Source of the DNA: JABJGO01 sp963921245
GTDB lineage: Bacteria > Pseudomonadota > Alphaproteobacteria > Rhodospirillales > Casp-alpha2
DNA: 64,000 nucleotides
Reading direction: 5' to 3'
Assembly (NCBI GenBank): GCA_963921245.4
Contig: CAWUEY030000001.1
Location: forward strand, 310,001-374,000
A model generated the notes under the pieces. That model was given only the letters and a program-made list of their open reading frames with translations. It searched no databases and had not been told where the DNA came from. The position numbers were made by a program, and so were the translations under genes. Positions 31,506 through 39,283 of this stretch are shown here, piece by piece (positions within the stretch are counted from its first letter, which is position 1; every line of letters begins with the position of its first letter).

Positions 31506-32291
31506 ATGGATGTGGCAAGATTAATCGACCATATCACGGGATGGCTCAAAACCTACGCTCAGGACTCTGGCGCTCAGGGTTTTGTTGTCGGCATATCGGG
31601 CGGGATCGACTCCGCTGTCACATCCACGCTCGGCGCGCGAACGGGCTTGCCCACACTGTGTCTGGAAATGCCCATTCATCAGGCACAAAGCCAGATCAGC
31701 CGGGCGAGAAAACACATCGAATGGCTCGAAAAGAACCACAGCACTGTCAGTTCGCTCGAGGTTCAGCTGACCCCAGTGTTTGAAAGTCTTATCAAAACAC
31801 TTGAGATTTGTGACTCCCTGCCGGGACATGAGCGGGCACTGGTGAATTCGCGGGCGCGCCTGCGCATGACAACACTTTATTACTACGCCGCAGCACAGGG
31901 CTATCTGGTCCTGGGCACCGGCAACAAGGTGGAGGATTTTGGTGTCGGGTTTTACACAAAGTACGGCGACGGTGGTGTGGACGTTTCTCCCATTGCCGAC
32001 CTCAACAAAACGGAGGTATACGCCCTCGCCAGTACGCTCGATATCAACGACGACATTCAATCGGCCCCGCCAACCGACGGATTGTGGGGTGATAATCGAA
32101 CGGATGAAGATCAGCTCGGTGCCAGTTACTCGGAATTGGAGTGGGCCATGGATTATGCTGGCACCGACGAAAACCTGACGGAACGACAACAACAGGTCCT
32201 GACTATTTATCGGCGCTTGAATACCACTAACCAGCACAAGATGCAGCCCATTCCCGTCTGTATGATCCCGGCAAATTTGCGCCGGGGCTAG
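31506..32291 (+). CDS. nadE: NAD(+) synthetase (NadE, ammonia-dependent type)
   Basis: The 261-residue enzyme makes NAD from deamido-NAD, ATP and ammonia. It has the PP-loop FVVGISGGIDSAV (about 27-39) and the conserved segment LVLGTGNKVEDFGVGFYTKYGDG, but no glutaminase domain, so it belongs to the short class. The ATG at 31506 is preferred to an upstream frame start because GAGG lies about 10 nt upstream and the N-terminus then matches the family length. Confidence 0.93.
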   Translation: MDVARLIDHITGWLKTYAQDSGAQGFVVGISGGIDSAVTSTLGARTGLPTLCLEMPIHQAQSQISRARKHIEWLEKNHSTVSSLEVQLTPVFESLIKTLEICDSLPGHERALVNSRARLRMTTLYYYAAAQGYLVLGTGNKVEDFGVGFYTKYGDGGVDVSPIADLNKTEVYALASTLDINDDIQSAPPTDGLWGDNRTDEDQLGASYSELEWAMDYAGTDENLTERQQQVLTIYRRLNTTNQHKMQPIPVCMIPANLRRG

Positions 32292-32323
32292 CCGTTCCTT
32301 TTCACCGCCGCGATCCGCCCGTT

Positions 32324-32824
32324 TCAAACCGCCTGCGCCCTGCTGGCCTGTTTCAAACCTGACCGAAGTGCCAGATAACAACTTTGGGCTTCCCCGGTCC
32401 GCCCCTCGGCAATGTCAATGTGGAAATAGCCCATGGGGTATGTCTTGAACGTCTTCTTCGGCTTGCCGTCCTTCATGACCGCCACTCGGTTAACGCCATG
32501 ACGCCGCAGGCAACGGTGCAGGTAAGAGCGGGTCAGATGCGGGATCGTCGCCTGAAGCGTATACAGGCAATCGTCCAGAGGCAGCAGGGTATATTTGCGA
32601 AAACCGACAATCAACGCCTCTTGCTCTGCCGTGAAAACCGTCGAGCGAACGCTCCTCGGACCCATCGGCGCATCCTCGACAGAGCAACGCTTGCGCCACT
32701 TCATCACCGTCTTCGGGTTGATCCCATAGCGTTCACTCAATGCCGCGAGAGAAGCCGTCGAGCGCTGTATTGCCGCTCGGACCGCGGGCGTCGTCGTGGC
32801 GGTCGCGTGTAATACCTGTCCCGT
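32324..32824 (-). pseudogene. IS481-family transposase fragment with damaged start codon
   Basis: The N-terminal helix-turn-helix half is clear (RSTASLAALSERYGINPKTV, then MKWRKR). The homologous start would be at 32824, where ACG follows a strong AAGGAGG site, so the ATG seems mutated. The protein reads to GYFHIDIAEGRTGEAQ and then departs from the family just after the first catalytic Asp, ending 26 codons or so later. About half of the catalytic domain is missing. Confidence 0.8.
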
Positions 32825-32881
32825 AGAGCCTCCTTATTAATGATGATATTCAGTACATCATCACACGCCGGGACTAAAAAA

Positions 32882-33769
32882 CTAGCCTCTGGCTTTTAGC
32901 CCCAATTTTTCTCGGGCGGCGGCGGGTGTAACGGCACGACCACCCAGGCGCTCGATGATTTCCCTGGCACGGGTGACCAGATCGCCGTTGCTGGCGAGAA
33001 CACCACGGTCTAGGTACAGGTTATCTTCGAGGCCTACACGGACATTACCGCCCAGAATCATGGCCTGAGCCACCATGGGCATCTGCATTCGGGAGATTCC
33101 GAAACCGGCCCACACCGCGCCGTCGGGCAGGGCGTTGCGGATGGCCATCATGGCATTGGTATCGGCCGGTGCACCCCATGGAATGCCGAGACAAATCTGA
33201 AACAGGGGCGGTGCATCGATCAGGCCTCTGTCGACCATGGAACGGGCAAACCACGCCATGCCCAGATCAAAAACCTCCAGTTCCGGTTTGACGCCCAATT
33301 CCTGAACAATTCGGGCCATTTCATTGAGGTATCCAGGGGTGCTGATATAGACATCGTCTCCACCACCGAAGTTAAGGGTGCCGCAATCCAGCGTGCAGAT
33401 TTCAGGAAGCAGTTGTTTCACGTGAGCGAGCCGTTCTTCCGGTCCGATCATGTCTGTACCGGGGCCGCCGACCGCCGGGTTGTCCTTGTCGGGAATGAAG
33501 TCCCCGCCCATGCCGGCTGTCAGGTTGACAATGACGTCCGTATCACTTGCACGGACCAGTTCAACGGCTTCTGCAAACAGGGCTATATCTCTTGATCCCT
33601 TACCCGTTTTAGGATCACGGACATGGATGTGCGCAACGGCGGCCCCGGCTTTTGCGGCCTCGATGGCGGACGCGGCGATCTGTTTCGGTGTTACGGGTAC
33701 CTTGTCGCTTTTACCGACCGTATCACCGGCACCGGTTATCGCGCAGGTGATGATAACGTCTGTGTTCAT
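32882..33769 (-). CDS. BKACE family 3-keto acid cleavage enzyme (DUF849), probable dehydrocarnitine cleavage
   Basis: The 295-residue TIM-barrel enzyme has the zinc motif AHIHVRDP (His-x-His, about 45-52) and the family's TLDCGTLNFGGGDDVY and LEVFDLGMA segments. BKACE enzymes condense a beta-keto acid with acetyl-CoA to give acetoacetate and a new CoA ester. Neighbouring carnitine 3-dehydrogenase and a CdhR/GbdR-like regulator point to 3-dehydrocarnitine as substrate (CdhC-type), yielding betainyl-CoA and acetoacetate. The ATG at 33769, with GGGAGA upstream, is chosen over a longer frame. Substrate assignment is inference from context. Confidence 0.88.
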   Translation of the reverse strand: MNTDVIITCAITGAGDTVGKSDKVPVTPKQIAASAIEAAKAGAAVAHIHVRDPKTGKGSRDIALFAEAVELVRASDTDVIVNLTAGMGGDFIPDKDNPAVGGPGTDMIGPEERLAHVKQLLPEICTLDCGTLNFGGGDDVYISTPGYLNEMARIVQELGVKPELEVFDLGMAWFARSMVDRGLIDAPPLFQICLGIPWGAPADTNAMMAIRNALPDGAVWAGFGISRMQMPMVAQAMILGGNVRVGLEDNLYLDRGVLASNGDLVTRAREIIERLGGRAVTPAAAREKLGLKARG

Positions 33770-33895
33770 GATTTTTCTCCCTGGAAGAACATTGGTCATG
33801 GCTATGACCTGATAAAACCGGAAATGGCGACACTTGCTGATGTATTTTCGCAATTTATGATGTATTTTCGCCATTCCTGGGCGGATTGGTAAAAG

Positions 33896-34921
33896 ATGAC
33901 ATCGCTGACAACCTTCGCTTTTGTGCTCGTTCCCCGTTTCAACATGATGGCGCTGACGGCGGCTCTGGAACCGCTGCGCGTGGCGAATTACCTGACCGGT
34001 AAGCAAGTGTATATGTGGGAGTTCCTGTCAACAGATGGCGGCGACATCGTCGCCAGTAATGACATGTTTCTAGCCACTGAACCTTTACCTGACGTGGACC
34101 GTCGATATGACACCGTTTTCGTCTGTAGCAGCTGGCATTCCGAGCATCTCGAACACAAGGGATTGTTTGCCTGGCTTCGGCGTCACGACCGGTTCGGAAC
34201 GCGGCTGGGGTCCATGGATATCGGCACCTACATACTGGCGCGGGCCGGATTACTGGACGGTCACACCGCCGCTATTCTGTGGTATTGCGCCCGCGCGTTC
34301 TCGGAAGAGTTTCCTGAGGTTGAAGCTGTGGAAACACTGTTTGTAAAAGATCAGAAACGGGTCACCATTGCGGGTGGTGCAGCGGGGATTGATATGATGC
34401 TGGGTGATGTTGGTGAACGCCTGGGTGCTGATTTTGCGCGCGAGGTGGCGGAGCACATCCTGCACGACCCAATTCTTGCGGGTGATACACCGCAACGACG
34501 GGTGGGCGTTGCCCCCAGGGAAACCATGCAGCCATTACTGCGGAAAGCCATGCAGATAATGGAAGAAAATGTGGAAGACCCATTAAGTATTCCCGAGCTT
34601 GCAGGGCTGTTGGATGTAAGCCAGCGCAAGCTGGAGCGTCTATTCCACAAACATGTGGGAAACTCCGTGGTCGGATACTACCGTGTGTTGCGATTACAGC
34701 ATGCGCGCGTGATGCTCACCAATACAAGGCTTTCTGTGCGGGAAATCTCCGTGGCTTGCGGATATGCCAGTCTGTCTCACTTCGCAAAGTCTTTTTCAGA
34801 GCTTTTTGGGCGGCGTCCACGGGATTGTCGTGATGACTGGCCGGAGGGAGAGCCGACACCGGTTTGGCCGGGTTTGTCTGCGTCCCTCGGCACCCTGGCG
34901 CCGCGGGACAGGCAAGTATGA
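33896..34921 (+). CDS. GlxA/CdhR-like AraC-family transcriptional regulator
   Basis: The 341-residue regulator has an N-terminal DJ-1/PfpI-type amidotransferase-like domain (about 1-190) and a C-terminal AraC helix-turn-helix pair (about 215-315, with LAGLLDVSQRKLERLFHKH and ISVACGYASLSHFAKSF). This architecture is that of GbdR and CdhR, activators responding to betaine/dimethylglycine or carnitine. It is divergent from the BKACE gene, with a 126-bp shared promoter region, and overlaps the following dioxygenase gene by ATGA. It is therefore a likely local activator of the carnitine genes. Confidence 0.88.
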   Translation: MTSLTTFAFVLVPRFNMMALTAALEPLRVANYLTGKQVYMWEFLSTDGGDIVASNDMFLATEPLPDVDRRYDTVFVCSSWHSEHLEHKGLFAWLRRHDRFGTRLGSMDIGTYILARAGLLDGHTAAILWYCARAFSEEFPEVEAVETLFVKDQKRVTIAGGAAGIDMMLGDVGERLGADFAREVAEHILHDPILAGDTPQRRVGVAPRETMQPLLRKAMQIMEENVEDPLSIPELAGLLDVSQRKLERLFHKHVGNSVVGYYRVLRLQHARVMLTNTRLSVREISVACGYASLSHFAKSFSELFGRRPRDCRDDWPEGEPTPVWPGLSASLGTLAPRDRQV

Positions 34922-35757
34922 CAACGATGCATCAACCGATAGAATCCGGATATGAAATTTCTCGGGAAGAACAAGTCCGTTCTTATGCAGAAAGAGGATG
35001 GTGCCGTTTTCCATTAGATGCGGCGATCACGGACTGGATAGCACACGCCCTTCCCGTAGCGAGAGCTGCTATCGCCGCCCCCGAAAACAAGCAATGGCTC
35101 CGCTGTGGTGGCACCTGGCATGTGGGTGTCAATGTTTTGCCCAATGATCAAACGGGTGCTGTTTCCGGTGGCCCGCCTTTGTCGGGGTTGGCCGTTGATT
35201 TCATCCGGCAGGAACTGGGAATGACTATGTTTGAGTGGGACCGGGCTCAGGTATCGGTGTGTTATCCGGGATATCCTTTGCCCATGGATGGTGAAACGAC
35301 GGCCGCCTTCCGATTTAGACGAGACCGCGATGCAGCACACGTGGACGGTATCAACAGGTTGGGGCCGGAAAATAGGCGGTTTTTGCACGAATACCATCGC
35401 TTTATCCTGGGCATCCCCCTGGTGAAAGCAACCAACGGGGCATCACCATTGGCGGTATGGGCGGGCTCTCACAAAATTGTCAGGGCTGCATTCAAGGGTG
35501 TTTATGAGAACCTGTCACCGCAAGAGTGGGGCAATCTCGATGTGACCGACATGTATCGAGACCTCCGCAAAGAGGTGTTCGCCAAATGTCCACGAATAAC
35601 GATTGAGGCCAAACCGGGGGAATGCTACCTGCTGCATCGTCATACCCAGCATGGTGCTTCACCGTGGCAGGAGAGTGCCATTGCTGGGCCGGACGGTCGC
35701 ATGATTGCCTACTTTCGCCCGGATTTTCCATCCCCGGGGCAATGGCTGTTTGAGTGA
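34918..35757 (+). CDS. Phytanoyl-CoA dioxygenase-like Fe(II)/2-oxoglutarate enzyme
   Basis: The 279-residue protein resembles the PhyH family by length and layout. A probable metal pair is in DAAHVDGIN (HxD, about 138-146), and a later His lies in LLHRHTQHGASPW, with a following Arg in the C-terminal strand. It would use iron, oxygen and 2-oxoglutarate to hydroxylate an unknown substrate. The start overlaps the regulator stop (ATGA), so the two are translationally coupled, which is unusual and suggests a linked role, perhaps in carnitine or precursor (trimethyllysine/butyrobetaine-type) metabolism. That last link is speculation. Confidence 0.7.
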   Translation: MTTMHQPIESGYEISREEQVRSYAERGWCRFPLDAAITDWIAHALPVARAAIAAPENKQWLRCGGTWHVGVNVLPNDQTGAVSGGPPLSGLAVDFIRQELGMTMFEWDRAQVSVCYPGYPLPMDGETTAAFRFRRDRDAAHVDGINRLGPENRRFLHEYHRFILGIPLVKATNGASPLAVWAGSHKIVRAAFKGVYENLSPQEWGNLDVTDMYRDLRKEVFAKCPRITIEAKPGECYLLHRHTQHGASPWQESAIAGPDGRMIAYFRPDFPSPGQWLFE

Positions 35758-36019
35758 TGAAAATCATATACTAAAGTCAATGTGGATTTTGAAGAATTTA
35801 CAGAGATTTCCGAGGCTGCTGGTGATTGGCGTGATTTTACATACAGATACCGGAGAACAGCGATATTGGATATACACCACTACGATTTGACGGGAAAGTC
35901 CGTTTCCGATCTGACTCCCGTGGCATTTCCATAGATGCGTTTCTATCGTCGGAAGAATAGGGCCGGAGGGTTGATGCGTTAAGGAAGTTGTTTGAAGAAG
36001 TCCGGAAAAACCCCGACCC

Positions 36020-36781
36020 CTAACCACCCGTTTCGATGCGAAACTCACCAATCCGTTTTGCTTGACTCCTCGTTTCACCCCCGGCACGCGCAACAGGCCT
36101 GGCGCTAATTTCCCGAATAAGTTTTCTTCGAATAGCGGTAGAGAAATCGGCGTAGCCATCAACGCTCATGACAAAAGCATTCGGTCCGCCAATCACATTG
36201 TCCTGGAAATAACCCAACATGTCTTCGCGATCGTCCAGAACGGCGAGGCCGTTGATTGTAATGTTGCGGGCGATGATAAGGTTCCTCACACTCCGTGGGT
36301 GTGGGCCTTCGTTGGAGCGTTCGTCTGATACCACATCAATCGTGCGCCGCGCGCTCGCAAAGCCATTTCCGTCGAACTGTTGCGCGGCAAATCGCATGGC
36401 AGCCCCTGTTGCTGTCGAAAAACCGACAAACTGTCGCGCCTGATTTTTAATTGCATCAGCAAAGTGATAGGCGTCGGTCGCATTACGAATATGTTGCCAG
36501 GGCACCGTTACTATCTGTTGAAAACTGGCGCTCCATTGCGTAAACATCACGGCAATCCCGTTCTCGCCCAGGTCTTCGATGGCGGAAATGACACGCTGAT
36601 CGCGGAACGCGTTAGCATAACCCTCAATCTGCAGATTAAACTCGTCGCCGCGTATGCTTGATGACGAATCAGCGGAAAGCACGAGCTCCAGTTCCACTTG
36701 AATGTTTTGTGCTTGAAGTGCCGTCGGCATGACTCCGTTGAGTAGCAACGCGACCGAGAACCCGCGCACAAAACGCTTCAT
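36020..36781 (-). CDS. DUF1194 domain secreted protein (VWA-like)
   Basis: The 253-residue product starts with a signal peptide (MKRFVRGFSVALLLNGVMPTAL, cleaved near QA-QN). A von Willebrand A-like fold follows, with VLSADSSSSI in the MIDAS position (DxSxS) and FSTATGAAM and VVSDERSNEG later in the chain. DUF1194 proteins are periplasmic with unknown function, perhaps binding a divalent metal and a partner. It begins next to the carnitine dehydrogenase stop on the same strand (overlapping ends), so it may be co-transcribed by proximity only. Confidence 0.8.
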   Translation of the reverse strand: MKRFVRGFSVALLLNGVMPTALQAQNIQVELELVLSADSSSSIRGDEFNLQIEGYANAFRDQRVISAIEDLGENGIAVMFTQWSASFQQIVTVPWQHIRNATDAYHFADAIKNQARQFVGFSTATGAAMRFAAQQFDGNGFASARRTIDVVSDERSNEGPHPRSVRNLIIARNITINGLAVLDDREDMLGYFQDNVIGGPNAFVMSVDGYADFSTAIRRKLIREISARPVARAGGETRSQAKRIGEFRIETGG

Positions 36782-37731
36782 GGAAGCTTACCGATCCGGT
36801 TCCAGGCCTGAGCGACGGCAACGAGACCGGCATCGCGCTCTTCCGACAGGTCCGAAAATGTTCGGCCCGATGCCCGGGCTTCCGAGTCATCCACCAATGT
36901 ATCGCGCAACTGTTTGGTGAGTTCCGGCGCTTCCAGTCGTGTCCAGGGAAGTTTCAGCGCTGGTCCGAACTGGTCCAGACAATAGGCCATGCCACCCTCG
37001 CCGCCGCCGATGTGATAGGTCATGAAAGGGCCGCCGAAGGCCCATCGTGGCCCGGGACCATTGACCATGGCGATATCGATTTGCTCCGGTGTTGCTTCAC
37101 CGTTTTCCACCATGTGCAGGGCCTCACGCCAGACCGCCTCCTGAATGCGTGTCGCGACAAACCCCGGAACCTCCCTGGTCATGATGAGTGGGGCCTTGCC
37201 GGTGCGGGTATAAAATGCGGATGCCCAGGCCAAGGCCTCAGGATCGGTTTTTTCGCCGCCAACCATCTCTACCAACGGCAACAGATATGGCGGGTTGAAG
37301 GGGTGGGCCACAATTGTGCGTTCCGGCGAGGAGCAGCGGGACTGGATATCGGTCATGGATAGCCCTGATGTGCTGGAGGCAATGACAATGCCTTCCGGTA
37401 CCAGATCGCCCAATTTTTCATAGAGAGCCTGTTTGATACCTATGTTTTCCGGTACGCTTTCCTGAACAAAATCCGCATTGGCGACGACGGTGGCGAGGTC
37501 ATTGCTGCACCGTAAACGGTTCAGCGACGCACCCTCGGCAAGGCCAATTTGTTCCAGGCATTTCCACGCGGTATTCAACAGCCGCATGAGCTGTTCTTGT
37601 TCCGCCGGATCGTGCACGTAACAGGTCACATCATAGCCGCGACTGAGAAAATGAGCGGTCCAGCCACCACCGATGGGTCCGGCACCGATACAGGTTACTG
37701 TTTTTACATCTTCGATGGGTTTGCGAGGCAT
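36778..37731 (-). CDS. lcdH: Carnitine 3-dehydrogenase (3-hydroxyacyl-CoA dehydrogenase family)
   Basis: The 317-residue NAD-dependent enzyme has the Rossmann motif VTCIGAGPIGGGW (about 11-23), the catalytic-region motifs ASSTSGLSMTDIQ and VAHPFNPPYLLPLVEMVGG, and a C-terminal 3-HCDH domain. These match L-carnitine dehydrogenases (CdhA/LcdH), which oxidise carnitine to 3-dehydrocarnitine. The nearby BKACE enzyme would take the product. The fused or separate thioesterase often found with it is not seen. A relic of a crotonase lies immediately upstream. Confidence 0.87.
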   Translation of the reverse strand: MPRKPIEDVKTVTCIGAGPIGGGWTAHFLSRGYDVTCYVHDPAEQEQLMRLLNTAWKCLEQIGLAEGASLNRLRCSNDLATVVANADFVQESVPENIGIKQALYEKLGDLVPEGIVIASSTSGLSMTDIQSRCSSPERTIVAHPFNPPYLLPLVEMVGGEKTDPEALAWASAFYTRTGKAPLIMTREVPGFVATRIQEAVWREALHMVENGEATPEQIDIAMVNGPGPRWAFGGPFMTYHIGGGEGGMAYCLDQFGPALKLPWTRLEAPELTKQLRDTLVDDSEARASGRTFSDLSEERDAGLVAVAQAWNRIGKLP

Positions 37732-37752
37732 ATATTTTATCTTCTCTTGTTC

Positions 37753-37868
37753 CTATCGTCCCTTGAATTCCGGGTCTCCTTTTTCAACAAAGGCGTTAAT
37801 ACCTTCTTTTGGGTCTTCCGATTTCAGCTTGGCCCGCGCCACGGCAATCTTCAGGCCCCGCCCACGGC
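37753..37868 (-). pseudogene. C-terminal fragment of an enoyl-CoA hydratase
   Basis: A minus-strand frame ending at TAG (37753-37755) reads RGLKIAVARAKLKSEDPKEG and then INAFVEKGDPEFKGR, the typical C-terminus of crotonase-family enzymes (EGxxAFxEKRxPxFKG). Only about 37 codons remain; no start or active-site region is present. Confidence 0.75.
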
Positions 37869-38116
37869 GTCTCAGTGATAACGCTATTGATCGTTTAGGC
37901 CATCTTCCATTTCTTTCCCTGTAATTTCGGAGAACTTGACCATTATAAGGGTAACAAGAAGCACGGATTTACGACGAAGGCGATGAAAATTCGACAACTA
38001 ATCATTGGAAATGTTGACGAAAAATCTTGGAAGATGTCGATTTTCCATCGCCGATTATGTCAATCACCTCTCATCATCGTGCTTTTGAACCCTCATGCGT
38101 TCGGCAGGAACACGTC
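37869..38116. other. Intergenic region upstream of the acyl-CoA dehydrogenase
   Basis: About 250 bp without a recognisable gene. The open frame of the next gene extends back to 38027, but the ribosome binding site (AGGAA at 38106-38110) supports the later start. No clear promoter hexamers are visible. Confidence 0.5.
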
Positions 38117-39277
38117 ATGGATCACCTGATAAGCGAAGAACAACGGATGCTCGTCGAGTCTTTTCGGGCATTTGTAGAGCAGGAATTACGCCCGCATGAG
38201 GCGGCTGTTGATCAGGCCGGGGAGGTGTCTGCGGAACTGGGCAAACAGATCGTTCAGAAAGCCCTGGAAATGGGGTTTTACGCCGCAAACCTTCCGCAAT
38301 CGGTCGGTGGTGGTGGCTTGGACTACGTCAGCCTGTCGCTCATGGAGCGGGAATTCGGCAAGACCAGTTATGGTCTGCATGGATTTGTTCATCGACCGTC
38401 GGAAATTCTCATGGCCTGTGAAGGCGAACAGATAGAACGGTTCCTGTTACCCTGTGTGAGAGCCGAAAAGAAAGAATTTTTTGCCCTGACAGAGCCCGGT
38501 GCCGGATCAGACATCATGTCCATGCAAAGCAAAGCGACACAGGATGGGGATGACTGGATCATCAATGGCTCGAAGCATTTCATTTCCAGCCCCATGGAAG
38601 CCGATTTTGCGATCCTTTTTGTGACAACGGGGGTCGATGAAACGCCGCGTGGTGAGAGAAAACGGGTAACGGCGTTTCTGGTCGAGCGCGGCCTGCCCGG
38701 GTTTTCCATTGAACGAGGCCCAAGGTGTGCCGCCCAGCGGGCCTATCAAACGTTTCAACTCTCTTTTGACAATGTTCGTGTGCACAAGGACTTCATCCTC
38801 GGCGAAGAGGGCAATGGGTTTGAGCTTGCCGACAAATGGTTGAGCATGGGCCGGGTTTGGGTTGCCGCCGGGGCATGTGGTCGCGCAGAACGCTTAATAG
38901 GTCTGGCAACAGAGTGGGCGGCTGAGCGCAAGCAGTTCGGCCAACCTATTGGCAAGTTCCAGGGAACCGCGTTCAAACTTGCCGATATGGCAACAGAGTT
39001 GCAGGCCGCCGACCTGCTGGTCTGGAACGCCGCCCGCAAGGCCGATCTTGGGGTTATGGAGTCCAATGACGCGGCGATGGCCAAGCTTTATGCCACAGAG
39101 ATGGTCGGGCGTGTTGCGGATCATACGGTTCAAATCTTCGGTGGTATGGGCCTGATGGAGGATTTACCGGTAGAGCGTTTGTGGCGAGACGCGAGACTCG
39201 ACCGCATTTGGGATGGAACATCGGAAATCCAGCGCCACATTATTTCCCGATCCATGCTACGCCCGTTGGGGGCCTAG
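38117..39277 (+). CDS. Acyl-CoA dehydrogenase
   Basis: The 386-residue flavoprotein shows the family signatures ALTEPGAGSDIMSMQ (FAD/substrate binding, about 120-134) and the C-terminal QIFGGMGLMEDLPVERLWRD and IWDGTSEIQRHIISR. A Glu in that last segment or nearby would be the catalytic base. It desaturates an acyl-CoA and passes electrons to ETF. The gene is 6 bp upstream of an ADP-forming acyl-CoA ligase, so the pair could activate and oxidise one acid. A CaiA-like role (crotonobetainyl-CoA) is possible given nearby carnitine genes, but not shown. Confidence 0.92.
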   Translation: MDHLISEEQRMLVESFRAFVEQELRPHEAAVDQAGEVSAELGKQIVQKALEMGFYAANLPQSVGGGGLDYVSLSLMEREFGKTSYGLHGFVHRPSEILMACEGEQIERFLLPCVRAEKKEFFALTEPGAGSDIMSMQSKATQDGDDWIINGSKHFISSPMEADFAILFVTTGVDETPRGERKRVTAFLVERGLPGFSIERGPRCAAQRAYQTFQLSFDNVRVHKDFILGEEGNGFELADKWLSMGRVWVAAGACGRAERLIGLATEWAAERKQFGQPIGKFQGTAFKLADMATELQAADLLVWNAARKADLGVMESNDAAMAKLYATEMVGRVADHTVQIFGGMGLMEDLPVERLWRDARLDRIWDGTSEIQRHIISRSMLRPLGA

Positions 39278-39283
39278 GCCACC

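Noticed and set aside
31521..32381. A 286-codon frame opposite nadE
   Set aside because: It is antisense to a clear NAD synthetase; no recognisable motifs and no start signal.
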